Of a DNA stretch of 64,000 nt, positions 22,375 through 34,071 are shown piece after piece. Positions within the stretch are counted from its first letter, which is position 1, and each line of letters begins with the position of its first letter. The notes under the pieces are model-generated. The model saw only the letters and a list, made by a program, of their open reading frames with translations, had not been told where the DNA came from and searched no databases. The translations under genes and the position numbers were made by a program. The DNA comes from Anastatus disparis (taxonomy: Eukaryota; Arthropoda; Insecta; Hymenoptera; Eupelmidae): positions 9,936,001-10,000,000 of the forward strand of contig JAFFSR010000251.1 of assembly GCA_017163975.1 (NCBI GenBank), in the 5' to 3' direction.

Positions 22375-24923
22375 TTACAGGAGAGGAGCAGCACCAGGGA
22401 AAGTTGGTAAATCGAATACTGTGGTGAAATAGCTGAAGTCTTCAAGACGGCAGCAGTATGTGTAACCGTGTTCGCGATTGATAAATTGTGGATATTGAAT
22501 ATCGCAAGTGGTATATTTTTGACAAATGACTTCATTCTCTGTGATTTCTTCTACGTATGGGTTGTTTACTGTTACGAACACTAAACCTTTGTTGTTTGCT
22601 GGATCGTATACATATTTGTAGAGGAACTATATTTGAAAACAAAAATAATACAATGAGATTAAAAAAGAAAAATATTATGAATCAATTAGTTTTTTTTTTA
22701 ACTATCATTTTATGATTATTCAAAAAAAATTACCTGTGGTGGCTGAACTCCATTGGTCAAGTTGATATATTTAACTTCATTTTCATCATTGAGAACAAGT
22801 TGTTTATAACTGCCAGAATATACTTCAAGTCCTTGAGGAGTTGTGGTGGCGAGAGATCGAAGTAAATCATCAACAAATTTGTAATTACCATTTACAGCAA
22901 TTGCTTCCCAAGCTGGAACAACATTATCGTAAACATAGGCAGCATCTTGCTGTGCTTCGAAGAATAGATCTTCATGCGAGACTAACTGCGTTTGTACAAA
23001 GTACTTGTCACCTGGAAACAATTTTTTTGGTAAAAAACAAACGTAATGGCAGAAGGTAACGATTATTAAGTTTCATGAAATAATATCGGTTTTTCATGGT
23101 GTTAAAGAATTAAAAGTTAACAATTCAGTCGCTATTTCGAAAAGACACAAAAAGGAGCCATTATTAATCAAAATAAATTAAATCGAATAAAATTTTGAAA
23201 TCTTGTATATTATCACACATGCACATTTTCAAAAAGTAGCTTGTTTTTAATTTTTGTTACAAAACTTTTCTCATGAAAAAGAATGCAAAAATTTTATAAA
23301 AATAACGATGATTTTTATATTAAATTATAAAAAAAGCAAATTAAACAGTTAATAGATAGTAAAAATATAAAAAACCATAAACACATACTTAATTTTTTCA
23401 AAAAAATATAAAGTTTTGAAATACATGCAAAAATATAGATAAAAATATTAAATAACTTACCAGTTACTGGTAAATATTTGTCAACCTTTTCTTGATCATT
23501 AAAGATTTCCATAAAGGCTTGTCTTTGATTAGCCCTTACATACACATCATTCATTTCAACATCTGGAAAGAAAACTCCTTTCCTGTATGTTGGTACTGTT
23601 TTTTGTATTTCTCTTTTGAGGATTGTTGGAGTGATGTGTACTTTAGCCCACCTAACATTATCTTTATTGTAACCAACGACTAATTGTTCAATAGCAGGTA
23701 AGAATTCAGTTAGATTTGCATCACCAACTACTATACCGATTTCAGCACGATCTAATCCTGCCTTACTGGGAAGAGCACGTACATTTGCTTGGATATTGCT
23801 GCTGCATTTGAGATCTTTTAACTGAATAAAAAGTATGAATTGAATTAAAGACGATTTAGACTTGTTATAAAATGATAAAACTTTGTAATTTAGAAACTTT
23901 ATTTAGTAGTGATCGAAATATTTTAGTAAAATATTGAACTGTATTATTTAATGATCGTTTCATCAAAATTTCAAAACTTTTATGATTTATTAATAAAAAT
24001 GTTGATAGCTAATCTCATTAAAATAATTTTAAAAAAATAACCTGTACGACAGTCGTAGTGGAGACGTCTCCAGCGAAGCGAAATTTGCCCTTGATACCAC
24101 ATTCAAGGCTTGCAAGAGTTCGGTTGGTCTGTTTACCCTTGACTGTGATGGTGCCACCTGGGCAAGCAACACGAAAACCAACTTGTCCTGAAGGAACTTT
24201 CGTTTTGGTTTCAGTTGGATAATAGAATTCAGATGAGTTTGGTTTCAGAATCAATGGGTGTCCTGTTTTGAATTCTTTTTTAAAATTTATCGTGCAGTCC
24301 TTTGTTTTGGCATCTGTAAATATTAGGTTTCCTCAATTTTAATAATAAAAAAATAACATTGCTTATATAAAATTTCCAATTCAAAATCACATATTAATGT
24401 AAAAACTTGATCATTAATTTTAAAAATTCTCAGAAGCATATTTAATTGATCAAATTTTTAGCTATTTTAAAGTTTTTGTAAATTTTTTATCAACCTTATG
24501 TATATTGTACTTACAATTTATTTAGTGAAATACACGTTCATATAGTTTTAATATGCTTTTATTATAATTTTAAATTAATAAATTAATTTGAAATAGCAAA
24601 TGTTTAAATAATGATCCATCACAAGAAGCACAATTAAAAACGATATTTGACATAATCTAACTTGAAAATTGAACAAAATTATTTTTCTATTAAAATATTA
24701 CAAGGTATATAGTGATAATTTGACACTAAAATATATTATTATATTTTCATGAGAATTAATCTTTGATTTATTGAGTATTTTGTAATTAACCATCTCATTT
24801 TTTTCATTTAATTAAATATTGGTTTATATTTGACATCATTATCGCCAGAACAGTTGTATACTTACAAGCCAAGGCGCAAAGGCCTACAACAAAAAGAAAT
24901 GTGATTATTCGTGATCCGCCCAT
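22375..24923 (-). CDS. Secreted DNA/RNA non-specific endonuclease-like protein, active-site motif lost
   Basis: Five exons by splice sites and continuous frame: 24866-24923, 24042-24313, 23461-23821, 22734-23011, 22375-22626; 1221 nt, 406 aa. Residues 1-19 are a signal peptide ending VVGLCALA. The C-terminal half (about 230-406) has the Endonuclease_NS layout: AQQDAAYVYDNVVPAW, VYSGSYKQLVL, then VFVTVNNPY. The Arg-Gly-His that provides the catalytic histidine is Gln-Thr-Gln (237-239), and an Ala stands where the metal-binding Asn after the PxW motif is expected. It is therefore probably non-enzymatic: a secreted binding protein or decoy. Insect dsRNases and parasitoid 'endonuclease-like venom proteins' belong to this family; a venom role is inference. 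Cysteines and the exon plan match the paralogue at 34072-38418. Confidence 0.85.
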
Positions 24924-24984
24924 GATAGAAACTTTGCTAGAGCAATGTGTTTCCAACGACTACAGAATTTGCCTTGATTCTTTT

Positions 24985-25031
24985 GCTTTTAAAGGTATCT
25001 TCTTATCGATATTACTTGCTTATCATGATAA
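24985..25031 (-). promoter_or_regulatory. Candidate promoter of the first endonuclease-like gene
   Basis: Upstream of the start codon on the minus strand lie a TATA-like TTTAAAAGC (24985-24993) and, further up, the palindrome TTATCATGATAA (25020-25031), which contains two GATA motifs; another TTATCGATA is at 25003-25011. The spacing is reasonable for a core promoter about 60 bases before the ATG. Not tested. Confidence 0.3.
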
Positions 25032-25049
25032 ATCAGTTTGAACATTGAT

Positions 25050-26633
25050 CTATAGCTATCACATTATCAATTCGGTGTATCGAAACTTTCTTTGAATAAG
25101 TGAAGACTCACTTGGGGGTATCTATAGGTGTATTTTCTTCCGTTTTATCGTATGTTTATTTTTGTTATATAAATCTAACAAACACGTATATTTTTTTCGT
25201 ATTAATATATTTTTATTATTTATCTATTTCTATTTAACAAACCATTTGCAAATATAAATATATTTGCATGTATTTAGTAGTATTATTAGTTGCAGAAAAA
25301 TTTAAATTAATAAAAAAATTTTGTGGTTGATTTAAAGTTAATCATATTAAATATAGAACATTTCGAATATTTTCTATCATTTCAAAAAGTAAAAAAGTAA
25401 ACGAAGCTACAACTTTAAAAATATATCCTATATAATATTCAAAACACACAGAAGAAAGTTAAGGTCAAGATAATTATAAATTATACGATATTAAAAGTTG
25501 AAATATTTAATTATTTTTTGTAAAACTGTGAGCTTTTTGAGAAAAGTTATAAGAATATTTATTATTTAAAATGATGTCAAAATTTTTGCAAATCATGATT
25601 TGTAAATATTGTAGCTAACCTGATTGAAAGAAGAAGAAAGACATGGTAAAAATATGGATAAAAATTTTTAATTAGTTAATTTAATAAAAAAGTATTTATC
25701 AAGTCATAAATAAATAAAGTCTCAATAAAGTCTAACTTATAAAGTAGATTTCCTAATGAGCAATAGATTCAAATATTTCTCATACTGTGAGCGAACAATC
25801 AAATCTAAAAGTTATTAACTATATATAAATAAATTAAATTGTTTATTTATTTTTAATTTATTGTTTGAATTTATTGTTTTTTAATTCTTTTATTTAAAAT
25901 AAATATTTATTATAATTGTTATAATACGCTATAAATAATTTTATTTTTAATTATTGGCCATTTTGGACTACAATAATTATTATTTCTATTTTAGATCATT
26001 TGTTTCTATTTGCGTGTCTGTATATAAAATAGCTTATATTAAACTTATTCATAAATTAAAAAAAAACAAACGTTGGACTTAATAAACGCTGCTTTCTTGA
26101 TAATTTTAGAGATAATTATTCATCATTTTAAGTTAGTTTATACAGTTTCAAACTTATAACAATTTATTAATAAAGTAACCTTTGTTCTATATACTAAAAG
26201 AATAATGATGATAGTCATCCAAAAAATGCTTGATGAATATGATAAAAATAAAACTGAAAAACTAAACTAAATAAAGATGATAAAAATGAATATTTATGGT
26301 TTATTAAATTAAATAAAAATCTACTAAAATAGAACAACTATATAGTGAAAAAAAACTTATGACTTCTATACAATAAAACAAAAAATGAGTCATCAATTTC
26401 ATGAGTTTAAATAGTAGCTACTTCTACTGTTTGGTATCGCCAATCCTAAATTTTTCATCTGTAAGAACAGTACATGACCATGCTTTTTCAATGCTAAATC
26501 AGTATTACTTTGAGAAAATGAAAATTAGAATTATTTAATATCTGTTCTCTTAAAGGAGTTATATCGCAACTAAGCCAGTCAAACCAATTTTATTATAGTT
26601 TGTACCATATATATATAAATATATCTAATCTTT
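25050..26633. other. AT-rich DNA without a recognisable gene
   Basis: Very A/T-rich, no frames of note and no clear repeats. It separates the first endonuclease-like gene from the foldback complex at 26634. Confidence 0.5.
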
Positions 26634-27858
26634 ATGTCGTCGTAGGCCAAATTCGGCTCAATATCTATAGACCCAGCTAAATTTGTATTGACATCGCGTA
26701 CGTTTTGGCTCGTTTCTCAACTATGTTCAAATGTTTCTATACGCTTTCAGTGACGTATAGAAGCTTTCCATACGAACCTGGAGTCATATGGATTATATAT
26801 GTACGGAAGCCTGTAAGGCTCACCTCCGTACTGTGTCGCTAGTAGCGTACTTTTCTGCTATGCGTGGACTTGTAACAGATAGGCTACGTGTAGGAGATAG
26901 GCTACGTATAACACGTACACAAGTAGTATTTAGATTTTTTATGAGCGATTGAAGGATGTAATAATTCGCAATAATAAAAGTATTATTTAATTATAATATT
27001 TTATTAATTAATAATAATTTTGTAATTTTTTTGATAAACATAACCTGTAAGAAATATGATGTATTTTAGAGATGCAGAGTTCTATTATTATTTGTAGTAT
27101 CTGTTACAAGTCCACGCATAGCAGAAAAGTACGCTACTAGGCTACTAGCGACACAGTACGGAGGTGAGCCCTACAGGCTTTCATACAAAATTATTTTAGA
27201 TGCATATACTTCAAATAAATAAATAAAAAAGTATTTAATTACTTCTATTTTCATTTAATGACTAAATATTTTTATTATTTTGAATATTACATCCTTCAAT
27301 CGCTCATAAAAAATCTAAATACTACTTGTGTACGTGTTATACGTAGCCTATCTCCTACACGTAGCCTATCTGTTACAAGTCCACGCATAGCAGAAAAGTA
27401 CGCTACTAGCGACATAGTACGGAGGTGAGCCTTACAGGCTTCCGTATATATGTGTTCAGACTAATCAACTTAGTTAGATCGTATGACGCGATCGCGCCTA
27501 TGCTCACAGCTGACTTTGACATTTTCTTAACCATAAAAAAATTTTGGGTTATGCGAACAGCGATGCAAAAAAATTGAATATTCTAAAGAAACATTAATCA
27601 CACATCATGGAATGACACCATATGGCGTCATCACTACTGTCAGAAGGTTAATATATTATTTATTAATGTTAAAAACATAAAAATAAATCAAATTAATAAA
27701 AAAAAGTTTTACGTAAATAAAAATGCTGTGGTGATTCGATTGAAATTATTCAATCGAACGCATTAATATGTTGGATTTAATGTGTAGTGTGTTGTGTGTG
27801 TTTTGTTTTTATTTTAAATCAATTTTGTTATAGTCCCTCATTTGGCCTACAACGACAT
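26634..27858. mobile_element. Outer element with ATGTCGT(C/T)GTAGGCCAAAT inverted ends
   Basis: A 19 bp inverted repeat (26634-26652 and 27840-27858, one mismatch) bounds 1.2 kb. Most of the interior is a second foldback (26797-27452). There is no transposase. The remaining outer sequence includes a GC-richer stretch around 26640-26800. Confidence 0.6.
26797..27452. mobile_element. Three-armed foldback element
   Basis: Left arm 26797-26964 and right arm 27285-27452 are inverted copies with few differences (for example GGAAGCCTGTAAGGCTCACC and GATAGGCTACGTGTAGGAGA with their complements). A third, shorter copy of the outer part of the right arm sits at 27100-27184, carrying a duplicated GCTACTAG. 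The element could fold into two alternative hairpins. Confidence 0.7.
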
Positions 27859-27867
27859 AAAATTATC

Positions 27868-27940
27868 TACGTAACTTGGGCGTACGAAGGATGAACATGG
27901 TCTCGACTAATATTCATCCTTCGTACGCCCAAGTTACGTA
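27868..27940. repeat. Perfect 28 bp hairpin
   Basis: The arms 27868-27895 and 27913-27940 are exact complements (TACGTAACTTGGGCGTACGA and eight more), separated by 17 bases. It starts nine bases after the outer element at 26634-27858 ends. It could be a tiny MITE, a structured RNA element or a footprint of transposition. Confidence 0.8.
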
Positions 27941-28792
27941 TATAACTAATACCGCATTATAGCAGAAATATTAGATTTTTTATTAATTTTTTTATATGTG
28001 ATACCCAATTGATGATTGAAAAATCAATAAATATTTCTGGAATGATTTTCTTTTACAAAACCAATAATATTTTAATATTACATCATCAAATATTTACGGC
28101 CCTTATAAGACACCGTGTTAAAGCTGTCAAATATATTGCTCTCTTAAGAAAAAACGTCCTATCTACATTTTTTGAAATTTTTAATTTTTTTGCATGTATG
28201 GGAAGTTAAACGTGATGTGCAAAAATTGCCGTATCCAAAATGACTTAAAATCTTTTTTAACTTGGTAAATGAGATATTATGTTCTACAGAACCTTTCCTA
28301 AGCTAAAATTCGTAAAGCACCATTTACTAAATCTTGATTTTTTTTCAAAAGTTTTTTAGACTTCTAAAAATTTAACTTTAGTCATTATCCATGATATTCA
28401 TCTAGCCCCATTTTAATTTTCAATGATTACTCATCACCGATTCTGTTTGCAATACAACTGCCTTAACTAGTTTAAATATTGTATGAAAACTTCGCTGAAC
28501 CCTTTAAACTTCTGTAGAATTATTTTAATTTTTCATGCTCAAGCTCATTTTTAAATTTTATATAACCTCAGTGCTTGAAGTATACGTTAATTAATTATAA
28601 TTTATACATACAACCTTTATTAGTATTTTAAAAATGTGGATTTCATACAAAATGTGAAGCTTTCGATAGTATATGAAAGTCGGAGTAAAAATTAATTTCA
28701 ATTTCAATAATTATTTTATTTGATTTGGAAAAAAAATATTTATAATTCTTTTATTTTTTAGAATAATATGATTGATTTCAAGTTGAATTAAA
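27941..28792. other. AT-rich DNA without a recognisable gene
   Basis: One 66-codon frame (28009-28209) has no recognisable domain. Nothing else is supported. Confidence 0.4.
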
Positions 28793-28936
28793 ATGTACTT
28801 TAAAAATGGCAAACTCAAGTATTTTGAGATAATCTTTATCGCAGTGATTTGTCTGCCGATAAATGTATTATTAATGTGGATAACAGTCGAATTTGCTACA
28901 TATAAAACTTATTGTACTAATCCAGAAAAATAAGAG
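28793..28936 (+). CDS. Possible small single-pass membrane protein or exon (weak)
   Basis: A 47-codon frame starts MYFKNGKLKYF, then has about 20 hydrophobic residues (EIIFIAVICLPINVLLMWI), then a polar tail with two prolines or cysteines. A splice-acceptor-like TTTTTTAG lies 30 bases before the ATG. No family is recognised, and chance is a real alternative in such AT-rich DNA. Confidence 0.2.
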
Positions 28937-29238
28937 TTATTAATAATTTAAACAATTTTATTTATAATGAAACTTCTAAATAGATTATTATTATTACTTT
29001 TTTCTTTATAAATCTTATTTTCTAATGATAAACTAAACAAAAAAAACATTGGTTTTATTTATTTTATAAAAGTATTCTTATCTAACAATGACATTTTGCA
29101 ATATTTTATAATTTAAATATTTTAACGTTTATAGATTGTTTTCTCAACTATAAGTTTATTATTCATAGATTTTTAAAATTACGCTTAACTTTTTATTTTA
29201 ATTACTTTAGAACACAAGACATTCACCTCATAAATCAT

Positions 29239-29562
29239 AATTAGCATGTTTCATGAAAAAATGTATTATATCCGTCAGGTAAATTACGAAAAAATAAAAG
29301 ACCCGTATTTTTTTGTTTTTCAAAATATGATGAATTGCAAAAGTTATAGCCGATATAAGTTAACAGAATTTTTATATATATATAGATATAGCACCATGAT
29401 ACGTGACGTTACAACCACATATGTGATTATGACGTCACACCAATTTAACTGCTTCTATCTCTTCGAGTTTTAATTTTCACGAAAAAAGAAAAAATACGGG
29501 TCTTTTATTTTTTCGTATTCTACCTGACGAATATAATACATTTTTTCATGAAACATGCTAAT
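29239..29562. mobile_element. Hairpin MITE
   Basis: Inverted arms of about 72 bp (AATTAGCATGTTTCATGAAA, then TGTATTATATCCGTCAGGTA and AAATAAAAGACCCGTATTTT) surround a loop of about 175 bp. The 75-codon frame across the left arm is not a gene. Confidence 0.65.
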
Positions 29563-30949
29563 TCTTATATGAAAAATTGAACATATATTTTCAAACAGAT
29601 AAAAGATATATTACATAATGAAAAATAGTAATCAAGAGGTTAAAATAACAATTATTTAATGATCGATAAGTTTTTATAGCGAAGATTACAATTGTTATGT
29701 ATAAAAAAATGATAATAGTTTTTATCAGAACTTGATAGCTTGAAACGATACTTAGCTATGACTTTATCGGTATTTAAATTTAATATTGCATAAATTATTT
29801 TGTTATATGTATAAAAAATTAATTTTTAAATTTCAGTATTTTCACTCATTAATAATTTTTATTTATTATGTTTTGATATTATCAAATAACAATCTACCCT
29901 GTAATGATGATTCACACATTGATTCTTATACGCATTAGTTTTAAATTTTTGGAGACAGTGTATAAAATGTTTTATACAGTGAAGGACAAAATTTTTATAA
30001 GTTACTAGTACTTTTGACATAAAATCAAGAATACTTTAAAAATTATAAAAAAAACGGTTGTCTGTACAGATCTTATCAAGATTATTTAAATATTTTGAAT
30101 AAATCATAAGATAAACATTTTGTAATATAGAAGAAAATTTAAATGACAAAAAGTAGAACAAATACAGTATTTAAATGATAGTCATTTATGTAAATTAAAT
30201 GAAATTTAATTTTCATAAATTTTGTAAAATAGTTTAAAAAATCATTATTTTTGTCAAAGAAAAGTTGATAAAATTGATAACCTGTTAAGTGGTAAAGCTT
30301 ATTTTAATAGCAAAATCAACTGATATCAACGTTATTTTTACAAGATTAAATACATTATAAATTTAAAAAAAACGCGAGATTAGATTTCATTGATGATGAG
30401 ATGAGATTTTACATATAAATGAATTTCCACTTGATGACTCCTGCTCATGATTTCTCCGCTAAGATTAAAATAATACCACTTAGATCTAGCTAATGATTTA
30501 AAAAATAATTTGAAAAATTAGCTGATGCATTTACTGGAAAATTAGCTATATCTCTCTATATTATATATCTCTATCTATATTATAAAAAGATTTCGCCACC
30601 GCCGCTGCCGCTGTGTATAAGAATTCGATTTGTCCTTGGTTAGCTAGAATTTAGCTAGAACCTAACTAAAAGTTAGCTAAAAGTTAGCTAAAATTTATAG
30701 TAATTTTAAGCAATTTTAGGTGAATATTGATTTGATTTCAACTGAATTTTAGCTGTATTTTAGATCTATTTATATTATATTCTCTCTATACTATTGAAAG
30801 TATATCGCCGCTGTCATCGCTGTTATCGTCAGAAATGTGCCCCTCATTTTTGGACCTGCATTACAGCGTTTAATTTAGCTGGATTTAAGCTTGTAATTAG
30901 CTAGGAAATAACTAAATTAAGCTAAATTTGATCATATACATGATGTTAA
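29563..30949. other. AT-rich DNA with short TTAGCTAAAA repeats
   Basis: From about 30640 to 30715 there are several TTAGCTAAAA/TTAGCTAGAA direct repeats. Two TCTCTATa-type starts followed by a CGCCgctg motif (about 30555-30615 and 30780-30830) resemble each other and are duplicated. No gene is visible. Confidence 0.4.
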
Positions 30950-30950
30950 A

Positions 30951-31363
30951 TTAAATGTGATGAAAGAAGTTTTAATATATATATGTACAAAAATTCGGAA
31001 AAAATACCAATTTTGGAAGAACAAATTTTAAAGAATTGTACTTCCTGTTTTGTCGATTGGTCTAAAGAAATATACAAGGTTACTCTTAAATATAACATTA
31101 AAAGACTCAAAATATATTGTGAAAAGTATATTTTTAAGAACTTAAATATTGATATAGCCATTGATATTCTTATCTACATGAATGATTTTAGAGTTAAGAA
31201 AATAGTTTCAAAAATCATGAAATTTATAGCCAATCAAATTTCTGATTTCATTGACAATGATGCATTTAAAAAATTTAAAAGTACACATTCAAAATTAGTA
31301 GTAAATATCTTGAAAATTTTGGCTAGTTATGAAGGAGAAACATGCATGTTGAATATTACGTAG
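30951..31363 (+). pseudogene. Speckle-type POZ-like (BTB/BACK) gene relic
   Basis: The frame 30983-31363 matches the end of a BTB domain and the BACK segment of SPOP/TDPOZ-like proteins: YNIKRLKIYCEKYIFKNLNI, IAIDILIYMNDF, then FIDNDAFKKFKSTHSKLVV. Just before it, in another frame, VMKEVLIYIY is the usual end of the BTB core, so a frameshift lies near 30975. The MATH domain and most of the BTB domain are missing. Intact relatives are Cullin-3 adaptors, and insects, especially wasps, often carry many such genes. This copy is a fragment. Confidence 0.6.
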
Positions 31364-31559
31364 GATTTATTTTAACAATCAATTGATATACGCAATATTA
31401 AATAAATCAAAATCAAATACATAAAAAAATTTAGGTTATTTTTCAATAAAAATGAACCTTTACTTGCTTAGCATTAATATTATGCTTGATGGTAATGTAT
31501 GCATTCACATTTTAGTTGAACATTTTTTTTTATTGTTAAAATTTTCGAATATAAAGTTC

Positions 31560-31655
31560 AACTAACTTTGGAGATGTAAAATACCGGCATTACAGTTTTC
31601 CAAATTTTGGATTCTTAATCTAAAAGTCTGAAAAATATCATTATATTATTTTCTT
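31560..31655 (-). repeat. Fragment of the 7.7/12.3 kb dispersed repeat
   Basis: On the minus strand the stretch around GATTAAGAATCCAAAATTTG and CTGTAATGCCGGTATTTTAC matches the beginnings of the repeats at 7655 and 12320. Confidence 0.5.
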
Positions 31656-31739
31656 TCACTTCAACAGCGCGATGTTTTTTTATTTCTAATAATTATATAA
31701 ATTAAATATTTACTAATTGAGGAAACATTGTTGATGAAT

Positions 31740-31839
31740 CATTTTTTATATTGATATCACATTTAAAAAAATAAAATCAACTTACTCAAACTCAATTAAC
31801 TCTATGAAAAAGCTTCGCGCCAAAGCAGTTGGCAGCGTT
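31740..31839 (-). repeat. Terminus of the satellite-bearing element
   Basis: Complement of the family's left end: AATTAACTCTATGAAAAAGC, then CCAAAGCAGTTGGCAGCGTT. No repeat units follow, so this is a solo end. Confidence 0.5.
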
Positions 31840-34071
31840 TTTCAGTGTACAACGCAAATTATTATAATCAATAGTAAAATTGGAGTATTTTCTGTTTTAC
31901 TACTGAATATAGCAATTTTTTACATATTTTATTTTAAGATTTATGAGAGCATTTCACTACCAAATAATAAATATAACAAAGATATATCATTATATATCAT
32001 TATATATCTGCAACTCATTAGTCGCATATGGCTAATTAAATGATATTTTCTACTTCTACTTTTGATCTAATCAAATTTTCAGACTTTAAAAGAAATACGC
32101 AGATAAAAATAAAATTTAAAGAAAAGATATTTCTTTCACAAAAAAGTTAGCTTCAAATTAATATTATTAATCATAAAATCTTTTCTTGCTATTGTATAAT
32201 GCAAGTCCAATCATATTAACTAATTAAAATTTTATTGGTTATATTGATGTTTGTATCGCAAAATTAAAATTTATGTAATAAGAATATTAAAATTAATGAT
32301 TATAATAAATTTTCTGTCAAATAATTTTTAATTGAGTATATTTTTGTAATTTTATAAAATTATTTTATAAATATCGTTATTTAATTTTAAAATAAAATTG
32401 TTCTTAACATTTTACTTACATGTATAGTCGAAAACAAGTAAAAATAAAAATAAAGTGTAATATATAAAGTGTTGTTCAATTATAGATATAACCTTCATTG
32501 TAGTTTTTAAGCTTATATTAAAGAAAATCTTATTGTGTTAGCTGCAAAAGTCATTTTTTTTTCAAACTAGGTCAAAATATGTATAAGCATTTACGATGGA
32601 AAAATTTTCAATTTTGCACGCAACGTTTGCAATGTACACTTATACAATCTAATTGTTATGTTAATGTTAAAGCATAATATATCTATATAGTTACGTATAA
32701 CATACATCTTAATTAATTTGTTCAATAATTCTAATCCTTTTTTCTTCATCAGCCCCAAAAACTCTTATATTATTTTCAGCGATACATAATGAAGAAATTT
32801 TTGTTACGTAATAAACAATACTCAATGTGTCAACAATCAAAATATATGATAAAAATAATGGGTTAAGAAAGTTACGTAAATTTGATCTTAATCTTATTTA
32901 AATTGATAATAATATATTACCAAGTTATCGAAAAGCACAATTTTTATCAAGTCTGCTTTATCGAGATAATTAAATTTAATGATGTATGAAATAAAACAAT
33001 AATATGATTTTCTTTTTTCTTATTACGTGAGACTAGATCCAGTATTTATCAAAGGATGAAAAATATTATTCGATAACAGAAAAAGTTTCTCGCAAGTAGA
33101 TAAAAAATACAAGTGATTCATTAAAAAATATTATTTATTGTATTAAAGTTGGCATATATACATATTATAAATTTTATTATTCGGCAGTGAATTGTAGACA
33201 AATTTTTTATTTTCACGTTTTCTATTTTAATTCGAATTAGATTTTTTTATATTAATATTTTATTATAACACGACTTTTACCAATATTTATGTAAAATCAA
33301 CATATATTTTTTTAACTTAATTCTATAAAAATGATTAGAACTCAAAAAAATTATTACTTAAATAATTTTATATACATGGAAATAATATATATACACACGC
33401 AAAGTCTAAAATGTAAATAAGCATAAAAATTAATCGGAATTCAAAAACATAAATCGAGTCATTTACTTGGGTACATAAATTTTCATCAAATTGATTGATT
33501 AAGCTCGTAATGTATTACAATCTTTCGATCCAATTTTCAAATTGTATCTTGTTATGTACTATATGTAAAAGACAAAAGAAATCAAAATATAATTTTATAA
33601 AAAGTATACAATCATGATTGGTTATTTGTTTGTAAAAACGATTCCAAAATATACGTATAAAATTTCCATATTATCAATTACATAAATAACGATATGACCA
33701 TTCAAATTTCACGTGTATGAATATTTATAAAATAAACACGGGCAGTTTATTGTTTCATGTTTTTGCCAGATAAATAAATATTTTTCTTTAGAATATAATT
33801 AATATTATATCATGCTTTAATCACGAGTGCTTTTATCAGAAAATAATGTTATTTATCGCTTGGGCTATTTTTATTATCGTAAGCTGGACTCTATAAATAA
33901 AATAATCTTTTATTTTACAATATTTGAGAAACAGCAATATGTTTTTAAGGTAAACAATTAAAAATATATTCGTTAAGCTACATGTCTTCATGCTTCGAAA
34001 ACTTATCTTTTTTAATTACGTTGTAGTGAATTTTTTTGTTAGAAAAAATTTGATTATATAATTAATAAATC
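31840..34071. other. AT-rich DNA without a recognisable gene
   Basis: No supported frames or repeats. It presumably holds the 3' flank of the second endonuclease-like gene. Confidence 0.5.

Noticed and set aside
29246..29473. 75-codon frame
   Set aside because: Reads through the arm of the hairpin MITE at 29239-29562.
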